A DNA stretch of 64,000 bases, taken from Gemmatimonadota bacterium (GTDB lineage: Bacteria > Gemmatimonadota > Gemmatimonadetes > Longimicrobiales > Gaopeijiaceae). The notes beneath the pieces were generated by a model. The model was not told where the DNA came from, did not search any database, and saw nothing but the letters and a program-made list of their open reading frames with translations. The stretch is taken from the NCBI GenBank assembly GCA_028874995.1, contig JAPPGM010000004.1:3925-67924 (forward strand), given 5' to 3'. The first letter of the stretch is position 1. Each line of letters begins with the position of its first letter. The position numbers were made by a program, and so were the translations under genes. This document shows positions 26,892 through 36,025 of this stretch, piece after piece.

Positions 26892-27284
26892 ATGTTGAAG
26901 TTGACCGATTGCATCGTGGACATCGTCCGCCGGTGCGGACCGGGCGTCCTTCCGGCAAGGAAGCTCCGAGAGGAGCTCCTGCGCCGCCGCCCAGCCATCA
27001 CGCTGAGTCCGGACAAGCTTCAGCGGGTGGTCGAACAGTCGCACGGCCGTCTGCTTCTCCTGGAGGTGGAGTGGGACGCACTGGAGCACAGGCGGGGCAC
27101 CGTGCCGGTCGAGAGTTGGGTCGTTCTGATGTCCGCGGAGGACGCACCCGACAGTTCGCTACTGGCGGCTTCGCTGTGGCAAAGCCTGTCTGCGCTGGCC
27201 CGGGAAGTCGACACCACATCGAGGATCCAAGTGTGCCGGTGGGCGATCAAGGCCGAGGAGGCACACCGGCTCACCCACCCTTGA
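26892..27284 (+). CDS. Hypothetical protein, possible winged-helix fold
   Basis: One of only three plus-strand genes. I do not recognise the 130-residue product. Support for a real gene: a GAGGA ribosome site just before the ATG, third codon positions that are strongly GC-rich as in the neighbours, and no better overlapping ORF. The first 60 residues (DCIVDIVRRCGPGVLPARKL, RPAITLSPDKLQRVV, GRLLLLEVEWDAL) resemble a helix-helix-wing arrangement. There is no signal peptide or membrane segment. It converges on dnaJ 42 bases away and is divergent from yqeY. Confidence 0.6.
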   Translation: MLKLTDCIVDIVRRCGPGVLPARKLREELLRRRPAITLSPDKLQRVVEQSHGRLLLLEVEWDALEHRRGTVPVESWVVLMSAEDAPDSSLLAASLWQSLSALAREVDTTSRIQVCRWAIKAEEAHRLTHP

Positions 27285-27326
27285 GCGGCCTGGACTGCTT
27301 GCGGCGGAAATCTGTCCCCCGGGCTC

Positions 27327-28469
27327 CTACCCCAGCGCTTCCCTGACCCTGGACCAGAAGCCTCTTCGCCTCTCCCGGTCGATCTTTCCGGGAGCGGGGT
27401 CCTCCACCTCGCGCAGCTCGCGGATGAGCCGCGCCTGCTCCGAGTTGAGGCGCTCCGGCACCCACACCGCAAACCGTACGAGGAGGTCGCCGTGGCGGCG
27501 GCCGTTCAGTTCGGGCAGACCCTCTCCCCTCACCCGGATGACCTCCCCACTCTGCACCCCCGCCGGGACCTCCACCTCGGTCGTGTCACCGTCCACGGTC
27601 GGAACCTGCAGGTCGGCTCCCAGCGCGGCCTGGCCGAAGGTGAGGGGGACTTCCACGATCAGGTCGATTCCGTCCCGGGTGAAGCGGTCGTCCCCCGCGA
27701 CTTCGAGGAGTACGATGATGTCGCCGCGGGGACCGCCCCGCGGGCCCACGTTGCCCTCCCCGCGCAGCGTGATGTAGTTCTCCGAAGACACGCCCGCCGG
27801 CACGTTCACCTGGATCTGCCGGTCGGCGCGGGTGCGGCCTTCGCCGTGGCAGCCCTGGCAGTGTTCGGAGATGACCGTGCCCTCGCCGCGGCAGCGGCGG
27901 CACGGCGCCACGCTCACGAACTGTCCGAAGACCGAGCGTTCGACCCGGCGCTCTTCGCCCGAACCCTGACAGTTCGCACACGGGTGTGGACGGGCGCCGT
28001 CCTTCACGCCGGTTCCGCCGCAGCCGTCGCAGGCCTCGAGGACCGCCACCCGCACCTTCCTCGACACACCCCTGCGGACATCGCGGAGGGTGAGAGGGAG
28101 CTTCAGGCGCAACGACTTTCCGCGCATGGGGCGGTTGCCGCCCCGGCGCCCGCCGAAGAGGCTCTCGAATCCCCCGAACCCGCCGAAGTCCCGCATGAAG
28201 ACCTCGAGCGCGTCGGAGAAGTCGAACCCGCCTCCGAAACCCCCCTGACCCCGCAGCCCCTCCTTGCCGTAGCGGTCGTAGCGGGCCCGCTTGGCCGGAT
28301 CCCTCAGGACCTCGTACGCCTCGGTGACCTGCTTGAAACGTTCCTCGGACTCCCTGGATCCTTCGTTGCGATCCGGGTGATGCTCGAGCGCGACCTTGCG
28401 GTACGCCTTCTTGATATCTTCCTGCCCCGCGTCGCGCGGCACCCTGAGCAGTTCGTAGTAGTCGGCCAT
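27327..28469 (-). CDS. dnaJ: Chaperone DnaJ
   Basis: DnaK co-chaperone of 380 residues. The J domain carries [20 protein letters not shown] and the HPD motif in [10 protein letters not shown] near residue 33. A Gly/Phe linker follows ([11 protein letters not shown]). Four zinc-finger repeats are intact: [24 protein letters not shown] and CQGCHGEG. The C-terminal substrate-binding domain includes [17 protein letters not shown] and [17 protein letters not shown]. It lies 27 bases after hrcA. grpE and dnaK, which often sit between these two genes, are absent from the window. Confidence 0.96.
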   Translation of the reverse strand: MADYYELLRVPRDAGQEDIKKAYRKVALEHHPDRNEGSRESEERFKQVTEAYEVLRDPAKRARYDRYGKEGLRGQGGFGGGFDFSDALEVFMRDFGGFGGFESLFGGRRGGNRPMRGKSLRLKLPLTLRDVRRGVSRKVRVAVLEACDGCGGTGVKDGARPHPCANCQGSGEERRVERSVFGQFVSVAPCRRCRGEGTVISEHCQGCHGEGRTRADRQIQVNVPAGVSSENYITLRGEGNVGPRGGPRGDIIVLLEVAGDDRFTRDGIDLIVEVPLTFGQAALGADLQVPTVDGDTTEVEVPAGVQSGEVIRVRGEGLPELNGRRHGDLLVRFAVWVPERLNSEQARLIRELREVEDPAPGKIDRERRRGFWSRVREALG

Positions 28470-28496
28470 CTTCTTCTATTCCCGGTCGGCGCCCGG

Positions 28497-29555
28497 TCAA
28501 GGCTCCAACATGCTTGTAACCAGTGAGGACGTGTAGTCCACGATCGCGATCACCTTTTCGTAGGGCATACGCGTCGGTCCGATGACGCCCACGACTCCCC
28601 GGAGACCACCGAGCCGGTAGCCCGAGGTGACGAGCGTGAACCCGGCGAGTTCCGGTGCATGCTCGCCTCCTATGGTAACATACGGGCCACCCCCCGCTAC
28701 GCGTTTCCCCAGCACGCGGGCGAGCAGTTCCTTCTGCTCGGTCAGCGCGATCAGGTCCCTGAGGCGTTCGTTGTTGGCGAATTCGGGCTGCCCCGCGATC
28801 GCCGAGGTCTGTCCCAGCACCACCTGGTCCTGCGACGCGGTGCCCGGACCGAAGAACTCGTCGCTCGATTCCACGAAGATGTTGAGGATGTCGCGGGCCG
28901 CCGGATCCTCCACTGCGTCGCGCAGACGCTCCCCGAAGGATCGCCGGATCTCCGCGAAGGTGAGGCCGGCCAGGCGTTCGTTGAGCACCCGTTGCAGCCC
29001 ATTGAGGACATCGGCGGGGACATCACCCGGAAGGTCGACGTAGACGGTGCGCACCATTCCGCTCCGCACGGTCACGATCATGAGCACCTTGCTGGACGAC
29101 ACCCGGATCAGGTCGATCTTCTCCAGGCAGGCGGCGTCGAGACGCGGTACGGAACCGACGCCCAGCTCGTTGACCAGGATTCCCAGTGCGCGGGTGGCGC
29201 TTTGGAGAATCCGCTCCAGCGTCGAGTCTCCCGCCGTGAGCTCACGTTCGATCAGCGACTTCTCGACCTCCGTCAGCGACTCGGGTTTCACCACCTTGTC
29301 CACGAAGAAGCGGTAGGCCATGTCGGTGGGAACCCTGCCCGCGGAGGTATGGGGATGCGACAGGTACCCTTCGTCCTCGAGGTCGGCCATGGTGTTGCGG
29401 ATGGTGGCCGCCGAAACCCCGAAGTTGTATCTCCTGGCCAGGGTGCGGCTTCCGGCCGGCTCGGCCGTCTCCACGTAGGTGCGTACGACCGCCTCGAGAA
29501 CCCCGCGCTCGCGCCCGGTTAGCGGACTGCCCTTTGTGCGCCTTCGCAAAGCCAT
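28497..29555 (-). CDS. hrcA: Heat-inducible transcription repressor HrcA
   Basis: Represses chaperone operons, classically through CIRCE inverted repeats. The track ORF to 29681 is too long. The ATG at 29555 (MALRRRTKGSPLTGRERGVL) gives 352 residues with the normal N-terminus. The winged helix shows AVVRTYVETAEPAGSRTLAR and VSAATIRNTMADLEDEGYLSHPHTSAGRVPTD. The GAF-like core and the end FTLVTSGYRLGGLRGVVGVIGPTRMPYEKVI also fit. No CIRCE element (TTAGCACTC...GAGTGCTAA) is visible upstream. Instead there is a GTTCCG-CCA-CGGAAC hairpin at 29641-29655. Confidence 0.95.
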   Translation of the reverse strand: MALRRRTKGSPLTGRERGVLEAVVRTYVETAEPAGSRTLARRYNFGVSAATIRNTMADLEDEGYLSHPHTSAGRVPTDMAYRFFVDKVVKPESLTEVEKSLIERELTAGDSTLERILQSATRALGILVNELGVGSVPRLDAACLEKIDLIRVSSSKVLMIVTVRSGMVRTVYVDLPGDVPADVLNGLQRVLNERLAGLTFAEIRRSFGERLRDAVEDPAARDILNIFVESSDEFFGPGTASQDQVVLGQTSAIAGQPEFANNERLRDLIALTEQKELLARVLGKRVAGGGPYVTIGGEHAPELAGFTLVTSGYRLGGLRGVVGVIGPTRMPYEKVIAIVDYTSSLVTSMLEP

Positions 29556-29690
29556 TACCGCATCTTCTCGCTGCCAAGCCAACTGCCTCTTTTCCGACCG
29601 CCGCCGGCCCCACCCCTCACCGTGTCCGTCGCGACCAGGGGTTCCGCCACGGAACGCCATAGTCTGAACTTCCCATTCCACGGCATGCCG

Positions 29691-30941
29691 TCAAGCACCC
29701 CCGTGCATGGGCAGGGCCGGCCGTGCCCCGGGGCCGGTGCAGTCCTGAAGCGCTGGGCCCGCCGCCGAACCGGCACCACTTTCGATACCCGGGCTTGCCA
29801 GATTCGATTCCAGCTCGACCGTGAGCTCGTCCAGGAGGAGCCACCCCGGGGGCGTCAGGCGTATCCGCCCGCCGGTGCGCTGAGCCAGGCCCTCGGCCTC
29901 CCAGCGGCGCAGAACCGGCCGGGCCGCTTCTGCTTCCAGTCGCTCCTCCTCCAGCCCCCCCATCGTGCGCAGTCCCAGCCATAGCGACTCCAGGCGCAAC
30001 TGTTCGGCGGTGAGCACCTCTTCACCCGCCCGGGTCCGGCCCGACCTCGTGATCCCTTCGGCGTAGGCGGCCCAGTCACGCTCGTTCCACCAGCGCCGTC
30101 CCTCGTGATAGCTGTGGGCGCCGTTTCCCAGACCCAGGTACGGCGAGCCCTCCCAGCATGCGCGGTTGTGACGCGACGCGAATCCGGGCAGCGCGAAGTT
30201 CGATACTTCGTAGTGGCGGTACCCAGCGCGCGACAGGGTCTCGGCCGCGTGGAGATACTCGTCGCGGTAGCGTTCGCCGGCGGGCATCCGCGCGCGGCCC
30301 CGGCGGACGTCCCGGTGCAGCGGCGTTCCCTTCTCCACCGTGAGACCGTAAAGGGAGATGTGCGGCACTTCCAGATCAAGGGCGCGCGCCACATCGTCCT
30401 TCCACGAGCGCCGGACATGATCCGGAAGTCCGAAAATGAGGTCGACCGACAGGTTGGCCACTCCCGCCGCCCGGGCCCGCTCCACGGCCAACCTCGCGTC
30501 GCTGGCGGAATGCAGGCGTCCCATCCGCCTCAGCGCGTGCGGGTCGAAACTCTGCACCCCGAAGGAAACCCGGTTCACTCCGGCGGCCGCCCACACCGCC
30601 GCCGTCTGTTCACTGAACGACTCCGGGTTCGCTTCGACGGTCCACTCCAGCGCAGGGTTCGCCAGCCGACGCGGTTCGATCAGCCCGCCCAACCCGGCGA
30701 TCGCCCACGGCTCCAGCAGCGACGGAGTTCCGCCGCCGACATAGAGTGTGTCCAGCTCCGGGGCCAGCGGCGCTTCACCCGACGCGCACAGCGCGTGCAA
30801 CTCCGCGCCGATCGTGGCCAGCCAGCGCGAGCTGTCGGGGCGGCGGTCCACCTCCACCGCGAAATCGCAGTAGCAGCATCGTCGAGCGCAGAACGGCGCG
30901 TGAATGTAGACGTTCGTGATCCGGGGCGGGGGTGGCGACAT
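29691..30941 (-). CDS. hemW: Heme chaperone / radical SAM protein HemW
   Basis: Radical SAM protein of the HemN-like group, now known as a heme chaperone rather than a coproporphyrinogen oxidase. The chosen ATG at 30941 gives NVYIHAPFCARRCCYCDFAV, with the CxxxCxxC cluster motif near residue 18. Next come LYVGGGTPSLLEPWAI, WTVEANPESF, NRVSFGVQSFDPHALRRMGR, LSVDLIFGLPDHV and ISLYGLTVEKGTPL. The C-terminal HemN-type winged helix region is present (LRLESLWLGLRTMGG). The track start at 31019 overlaps dprA by 60 bases and adds an atypical tail. Confidence 0.93.
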   Translation of the reverse strand: MSPPPPRITNVYIHAPFCARRCCYCDFAVEVDRRPDSSRWLATIGAELHALCASGEAPLAPELDTLYVGGGTPSLLEPWAIAGLGGLIEPRRLANPALEWTVEANPESFSEQTAAVWAAAGVNRVSFGVQSFDPHALRRMGRLHSASDARLAVERARAAGVANLSVDLIFGLPDHVRRSWKDDVARALDLEVPHISLYGLTVEKGTPLHRDVRRGRARMPAGERYRDEYLHAAETLSRAGYRHYEVSNFALPGFASRHNRACWEGSPYLGLGNGAHSYHEGRRWWNERDWAAYAEGITRSGRTRAGEEVLTAEQLRLESLWLGLRTMGGLEEERLEAEAARPVLRRWEAEGLAQRTGGRIRLTPPGWLLLDELTVELESNLASPGIESGAGSAAGPALQDCTGPGARPALPMHGGA

Positions 30942-30958
30942 GACCGGGCAGCGGCCCC

Positions 30959-32167
30959 TCAGTGAAGCTGTTGCCGGGCCGGGGGCGATGCGGCGGCGCG
31001 GACATCCCGTCCCGGCCATCTCCGGACGCGCGAACCCTCTCGCACCACCATGTCTTGACGACCCGGCGTCCTCATGACCCGTCCATCCCGCGTCGGGGTC
31101 AGGTAGCCGCGGATTTCGAGCACGGTTACGGAGGTGGCCACCTCCTCCACCGGGCGGTCCGCGGCGAGGGCAACCTCCTCCACCGTGACCGGCGCCGCCG
31201 GGATGACCTCGAGGAGTTCACGCAGCTCCGGTTCCGGCGGCGGTGGGGCACCGTGCACGGTGGCATCGTTCAGCCCCGCGTCCACGATCACGCCCGCGCC
31301 GTCCGCGATGAGGCGGTTGGTGCCCTCGCTGTTGGGCCGGTCGATGGGTCCCGGCACGGCGTGCACCTCACGCCCCAGGTCGAGGGCGAGCCCCGCCGTG
31401 ATGAGCGCGCCGCTTCGCCGCGACGCCTCCACGATCACCACATCGCTGGCCAGGGCGGCGATGATCCGATTCCGTACCGGGAAGTGGTGGGGCTCGGGCT
31501 TCACCCCCGGAGCATACTCCGAGACGACCACGCCGCTCTCGAGGATCTCGCGGTAGAGCGCCGCGTTGCGGGGTGGCGACACCACGTCCACCCCCGACCC
31601 CAGCACCGCGGCGGTGGGTCCGGGAAGGGCACCGCGATGGGCTGCCGCGTCGATCCCCATCGCCATCCCCGAGACCACGCATCGTCCCCTTCCAGCGAGG
31701 CTGGCTCCCAGCTGCCGCGCGATGCGGCGGCCGTATGCTGTCGCGCGGCGCGACCCGACGACGGCGACCCCCGGATCGCGCAGAAGTTCCGTCCTCCCGA
31801 GCGCGTAGATTAAGGATGGGGGTGCGTTGAGGTCGTTCAGCGCGGACGGATATCCGGCGGTTCCGTACGCCAGCAGTGCGATGCCCTCGCCGACGCCCCT
31901 CTCTGTCAGCTTCAGGGCGCCTCGGGAGGGCACCCCGCGTCGACGTTTCTCTTCGGCCCGCGACCCCGCCATCTCGGCGAAGTCTTCGGGGTCGGCCGCC
32001 AGCGCCGCCCGGGGACTGCCGAAGCGGTCGACCAGTTCGCGGAGGCGCACGGCGCCCACTCCCGGCAGGCCGCGCAGCGTCAGAACGGCCGCCGCCTCCG
32101 CCGCGCTCCGTGGTACACCGGCACGCTCGCGCCGGCTCCGTCCGGCGAAGTCGCCCGGCGCTACCAA
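30959..32167 (-). CDS. dprA: DNA-processing protein DprA
   Basis: Loads RecA on incoming single-stranded DNA in natural transformation; widely conserved even without known competence. The Rossmann core (about 130-330) shows GVAVVGSRRATAYGRRIARQ, VVSGMAMGIDAAAHRGALPG, AVLGSGVDVVSPPRN, HHFPVRNRIIAALASDVV and SGALITAGLALDLGREV. An N-terminal helix-hairpin-helix region (LRGLPGVGAVRLRELVDRFG) and a C-terminal winged helix (about the last 65 residues) complete it. No ATG or GTG fits. The best start is a TTG at 32167, with a GGGGGA site, overlapping the obg stop by 7 bases. The start is uncertain. Confidence 0.92.
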   Translation of the reverse strand: MVAPGDFAGRSRRERAGVPRSAAEAAAVLTLRGLPGVGAVRLRELVDRFGSPRAALAADPEDFAEMAGSRAEEKRRRGVPSRGALKLTERGVGEGIALLAYGTAGYPSALNDLNAPPSLIYALGRTELLRDPGVAVVGSRRATAYGRRIARQLGASLAGRGRCVVSGMAMGIDAAAHRGALPGPTAAVLGSGVDVVSPPRNAALYREILESGVVVSEYAPGVKPEPHHFPVRNRIIAALASDVVIVEASRRSGALITAGLALDLGREVHAVPGPIDRPNSEGTNRLIADGAGVIVDAGLNDATVHGAPPPPEPELRELLEVIPAAPVTVEEVALAADRPVEEVATSVTVLEIRGYLTPTRDGRVMRTPGRQDMVVREGSRVRRWPGRDVRAAASPPARQQLH

Positions 32168-33174
32168 TCGTCCCCCGCGGCTTGTTCGGCTCGCCGGGCC
32201 GCCTGCAGCTGGTGCCAGCACCCCTCCAGGAGCGCTTCCAGTCCCGTGCCGGTGACCGCGCTGACGTGGTAGGTACCCCATGCCCCGGGCGCCTCCAACG
32301 CGGGCTTCACGGCCCCCGGGGGGAGCAGATCCATCTTGGAGAAGACGACGGCGAAGGGCAGTTCCGCCAGACGCGCGGAGTATTGCGCCAGCTCGTCGCG
32401 GAGCCCTTTCAGTACCGCGGCCGGATCCTCGTCGCCCACCGGAAGCAGAATCGCCAGGGCCCGGGTCCGCTCGATGTGGCGCAGGAAGCGGTGCCCGAGA
32501 CCCTTCCCGTCGTGGGCCCCCTCGATGATGCCCGGAATGTCGGCCACCACGAAGGAGCGGAAGTCGGGCAGCTCCACCACGCCCAGATTCGGCGTGAGCG
32601 TTGTGAACGGATAGTCCGCGATCTTCGGACGCGCGCGGCTGATACGGGAGAGGAGCGTGGACTTCCCCGCGTTGGGCTCCCCCACCAGACCAATATCCGC
32701 GAGCAACTTGAGTTCGAGACGCACAAGCCGGTGCTGTCCCTCTTCACCCGGCTCCCAGCGCCGCGGCGCCTGGTGCGTCGCCGACGTGAAGCGGGCGTTC
32801 CCCCTGCCGCCCCGCCCCCCCCGCGCCACCAACAGCCGCTCCTCCGCAGCGAGCAGCTCACCCAGCACCTCACCGTTGTCGTCATCCACCGCGATCGTGC
32901 CCGGCGGCACCCGCAGCTCCAGATCGCGGCCTCCGCGCCCGGTCCGGTTCGAGCCCTCGCCGTGTCGGCCGTGTTCCGCCCGATGGTGCCGCCTGTAGCG
33001 GTAGTCGCTGAGGGTGGTCAGCCCGGCATCGCCCACGAGGATCACATCACCCCCCTTCCCCCCGTCCCCCCCCGCGGGCCCGCCGCGCGGGACGCCCTTC
33101 TCGCGACGGAACGCCTCCGCGCCCGACCCCCCCCGTCCGCCCTCCACCTCGATGCGGACGGAGTCTATGAACAC
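32161..33174 (-). CDS. obg: GTPase Obg
   Basis: Essential ribosome-associated GTPase of 337 residues. The Obg glycine-rich fold opens with FIDSVRIEVEGGRGGSG, then FRREKGVPRGGPAGGDGGKG. The G domain shows VGEPNAGKSTLLSRIS (Walker A), TLTPNLGVVEL, DIPGIIEGAHDGKGLG (G3) and FSKMDL (G4, with SKMD in place of NKxD). The track ORF to 34059 is a frame ghost. The GTG at 33174 gives the family N-terminus and overlaps the asparaginase stop by ten bases. The usual partners rplU and rpmA are not next to it. Confidence 0.95.
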   Translation of the reverse strand: MFIDSVRIEVEGGRGGSGAEAFRREKGVPRGGPAGGDGGKGGDVILVGDAGLTTLSDYRYRRHHRAEHGRHGEGSNRTGRGGRDLELRVPPGTIAVDDDNGEVLGELLAAEERLLVARGGRGGRGNARFTSATHQAPRRWEPGEEGQHRLVRLELKLLADIGLVGEPNAGKSTLLSRISRARPKIADYPFTTLTPNLGVVELPDFRSFVVADIPGIIEGAHDGKGLGHRFLRHIERTRALAILLPVGDEDPAAVLKGLRDELAQYSARLAELPFAVVFSKMDLLPPGAVKPALEAPGAWGTYHVSAVTGTGLEALLEGCWHQLQAARRAEQAAGDDW

Positions 33175-34181
33175 CGCAGCCCCTCCCGCACCGACACCCG
33201 GCCCACCGCGTCGCCCAGCGTATTGCGCAGATGCGGCGCGGCAAAGTCGCCCAGCGCCTCCTTCGCGCCGGCCGACAGAATCCCGGCCCGGTCCAGCACC
33301 GCCATCAGCGCGGGCGGGGCGGCCCGCCAGGCCCCATCCTCCACCTTGAGCGCCACGCCCACTCCCCGTTCCAGGTCGCCGGCCACGTAGACGCCCTCCG
33401 CACCCACCTTGGCGAACACCCGGCCGCCTTCCTCCTCCATGAGCCGGGTGCACAGACGTCCGGTGCCGGCGACCATGAAGGGGTGGCGGGTCATGGCCTC
33501 CACGATCCGCCGGGGCGGGCCCTCGTCCCTGGCGGCCACGGCCAGGCGAGCCACGCTGCGGGCCAGATCCGCGATCGGCAGCGCGAAGGTCGGAACGCCG
33601 CACCCGTCCGTCTCCCAGGTCATCACGCCGGGAGCCACGCCGGTCCACCCCGCCAGTTCCCGGCCCATGCGGCGCTGCACGGGATGATCGGCCCGTTCGT
33701 ACCCCTCGAGCGGCCAGCCGTGGAAGGCCGCAAGCGCGAGCATGCCGGCGTGCTTCCCCGAACAGTTGCACATCAGAGGAGTCCACGGCGTCCCGGCGGC
33801 CGACAGCTCGTCGCGCCGGGCGGCCAGCAGCGGCGCGTGCGCGCCACAGACGAGGTGCTCCGCGGGGACCCCGGCCTTCGCGAGGATGGACCGCGCCGCC
33901 TCCAGGTGGACCTCCTCCGAATTGTGGGATCCGCAGCAAAGTGCGATCTCCTTCCCCGAAAGGCCAAAGTGGTGCGCGGCACCGTCCGCGACCAGCGGCA
34001 GAGCCTGAAAGGGCTTGGCCACCGACCGAAGCACCGTGACCCACGCCCCGTCCCCCCAACTGCCGGCGAGTCCTCCGGACGCGTCGGCAACCACGCAGTG
34101 GACCCGGTGTCTCGACTCGAGGACCCGCCCCCGGGTGAAACGCACCTCCAGAACCGGTCCGCCGAGCCTTGTCCGTGGCAT
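33165..34181 (-). CDS. Asparaginase (L-asparaginase II family, PF06089 type)
   Basis: 338 residues of the Asparaginase_II family, a serine-hydrolase-like group unrelated to the classic AnsA/AnsB fold. Signatures are EVRFTRGRVLESRHRVHCVV at the start, LRSVAKPFQALPLV, LCCGSHNSEEVHL, LMCNCSGKHAGMLALA, MTWETDGCGVPTFALPI and HPFMVAGTGRLCTRLM. The expected role is hydrolysis of asparagine to aspartate and ammonia. The track start at 34259 is a TTG upstream of a terminator-like hairpin. I chose the ATG at 34181, which follows the hairpin and gives the normal N-terminus. It overlaps obg by ten bases. Confidence 0.9.
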   Translation of the reverse strand: MPRTRLGGPVLEVRFTRGRVLESRHRVHCVVADASGGLAGSWGDGAWVTVLRSVAKPFQALPLVADGAAHHFGLSGKEIALCCGSHNSEEVHLEAARSILAKAGVPAEHLVCGAHAPLLAARRDELSAAGTPWTPLMCNCSGKHAGMLALAAFHGWPLEGYERADHPVQRRMGRELAGWTGVAPGVMTWETDGCGVPTFALPIADLARSVARLAVAARDEGPPRRIVEAMTRHPFMVAGTGRLCTRLMEEEGGRVFAKVGAEGVYVAGDLERGVGVALKVEDGAWRAAPPALMAVLDRAGILSAGAKEALGDFAAPHLRNTLGDAVGRVSVREGLRCS

Positions 34182-34209
34182 TCGCCGCGCCCCGGCTAGG
34201 AGCCCGTGG

Positions 34210-34240
34210 AAAAAAGCCACCCGGCGAAGGAGCCGCGGGT
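34210..34240 (-). terminator. Rho-independent terminator-like hairpin before the asparaginase gene
   Basis: On the minus strand ACCCGCGGC-TCCTTC-GCCGGGT folds into a stem of seven pairs with a two-base bulge, then GGC and six T (34215-34210). It lies 76 bases after the ctpA stop and 28 bases before the asparaginase ATG. It probably ends the ctpA transcript. Because so little room is left for a new promoter, it could also act as an attenuator of asparaginase. Confidence 0.6.
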
Positions 34241-34316
34241 CAGTCCGCACCGTCTCCAAGGTGGGGGACTCCTACGGGCGCCAACATGGTGGAACGGGAA
34301 CACTTTCCCGAACCGT

Positions 34317-35978
34317 TCAGCGAGGAGAGGCGGCCCGTCCGCCGACCCGGTCCCCCACGTGCACCGGGTTTTCGGGCTGCGCCCCGGCCAGCCTGAAGAG
34401 GTCGTCCGGGCTTCGGGCCGCGAGCAGCAGCGCGAGCGCTTTCTGCAACTGGGTGTCGCGGGCGGCGTTGCGCTCGAACCAGCCGCGGTCCTCCCACGCC
34501 TGCAGGGCGATCTCGCTTCCCAGATGGTACGCCACGGTACGGCGCGCCCGGTGCAGATCCTCGAGCGTCATCTCCACGTCGCGCTCGAGCAGGGCGGCGT
34601 GGAAGCCGGCGATGTCCGCGTCCGTGATCACGAAGCCGGGTTCCAGCGCGGGATGTTCCTGCAGATAGCGAACGGCCCAGTTCTGCAAGGCCTGACCGTA
34701 CTGGCTACCTACCTCGGACAGCTTCCGCACCGCCTCTCCCTCCGCCGCGGTGAGGGTATCCGGAAGAACCCACAGGTCCGGAACGATCCCTCCTCCACCG
34801 TGCAGGACCCGTCCGGCCGCCGAAGTGAACCGGGGCCGGTCCGCCAGGTCGGGGTACTGCACCACTTCCCCCCTCAGGGTGATGACCCCGTTCTCGGTGG
34901 TCACCAGCTGTTCCCTCGGCTCCTTCTGGATGGAACGCCCCGAGGGCGTGAACCAGCGCGCGGTGGTCAGCTTGAGCACCCGGCCGCCCGCGACCGGAAA
35001 GAGTGACTGAACGGACCCCTTGCCGAAGGTCGGCGCACCGATCAGGAGAGCCCTGTCGTGGTCCTGCAGCGCCCCGGCGACGATTTCGGAGGCCGACGCG
35101 CTCCGGTGGTCCACGAGCACGACGACCGGCATTCCGGAGTATTCCTGGTCGGCCCCGGCGCGGTAGTGCTCGACCGGAGACGTGCGTCCCCGCACCTCGA
35201 CGATGGACGAGCCTGCGTCGAGAAACATGTCGGACAGGCCCACGCCCTCGAGGAGGAGTCCGCCCCGGTTGCGGCGCAGGTCCAGAATCAGCGACCGCAT
35301 CCCTTCGCCCACCAGCGAGTCGACCCTGGCCTTGACCTCCGCGGTGGTCGTCCCGTTGAAGATCTCGACCGGGACGTACCCCACCGCACCCTCCAGCAGC
35401 GTCGCAAAGGGCACCGCGCTCAACTGGATCACCGCGCGGGTGATCTCGTAGGGGATCACCCGTTCCACCCCGTGGCGCCGCACACCCATCCGCACGCTCG
35501 TCCCGGGTTTGCCCCTCAGGAGTTGCGCGACCTGGTCTGTGCTCCACCCCACCACGGATTCGCCCTCGACCTCGACGATCCGGTCCCCGGGCCGAAGTCC
35601 CGCCCTGTACCCCGGCGTGCCCGGAACCGGGGCCAGGATCGTGACGAAGCCGTCACGCGTGGCGACCTCCAGCCCCACGCCGCCGTACTCGCCCCGCGTG
35701 CGGATCTGCATGTCCTCCCAATCCGGCGCCTGCAACAGGGCGGAGTTGGGATCGCCCAGCGCCTCGACCACACCCACCAGGGCAGCGTCGTAGAGCTCCT
35801 CCACGTCGATCTCCTCCACGAAGTGCTGCTCGATCCGTTTCACCACCTCTTCGAGGACCCTCACCTGCACGTAGAGGTTGGCACCCAGGCCGACATCGCG
35901 CTGCAGGAACCAGCCTCCGCTCGCGACCGCCAGGACGGCGATCACCGCGGGTACCGCCACTGCCTTCCCTTTGCTCAT
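34317..35978 (-). CDS. ctpA: S41 family C-terminal processing peptidase
   Basis: Periplasmic or membrane-anchored serine protease of 553 residues. An N-terminal hydrophobic segment (AVPAVIAVLAVASGGWFL) acts as signal or anchor. Residues about 100-190 are a PDZ domain (GEYGGVGLEVATRDG, GYRAGLRPGDRIVEVEGESV). The protease core shows ILDLRRNRGGLLLEGVGLSD, VLVDHRSASASEIVAGAL with the catalytic Ser, and GAPTFGKGSVQSLFP with the catalytic Lys. The C-terminal 150 residues are helical without a known motif. Targets are typically envelope proteins or their C-terminal tails. The ATG has a GGAG site. It follows tmk. Confidence 0.93.
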   Translation of the reverse strand: MSKGKAVAVPAVIAVLAVASGGWFLQRDVGLGANLYVQVRVLEEVVKRIEQHFVEEIDVEELYDAALVGVVEALGDPNSALLQAPDWEDMQIRTRGEYGGVGLEVATRDGFVTILAPVPGTPGYRAGLRPGDRIVEVEGESVVGWSTDQVAQLLRGKPGTSVRMGVRRHGVERVIPYEITRAVIQLSAVPFATLLEGAVGYVPVEIFNGTTTAEVKARVDSLVGEGMRSLILDLRRNRGGLLLEGVGLSDMFLDAGSSIVEVRGRTSPVEHYRAGADQEYSGMPVVVLVDHRSASASEIVAGALQDHDRALLIGAPTFGKGSVQSLFPVAGGRVLKLTTARWFTPSGRSIQKEPREQLVTTENGVITLRGEVVQYPDLADRPRFTSAAGRVLHGGGGIVPDLWVLPDTLTAAEGEAVRKLSEVGSQYGQALQNWAVRYLQEHPALEPGFVITDADIAGFHAALLERDVEMTLEDLHRARRTVAYHLGSEIALQAWEDRGWFERNAARDTQLQKALALLLAARSPDDLFRLAGAQPENPVHVGDRVGGRAASPR

Positions 35979-36025
35979 CGAAGCTCCATCACCGTTCGGG
36001 TGGACCGCGCCAATCTGCCTGTCCT

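Noticed and set aside
29556-29690. CIRCE element expected upstream of hrcA
   Set aside because: No TTAGCACTC/GAGTGCTAA pair or close variant is present in the gap.
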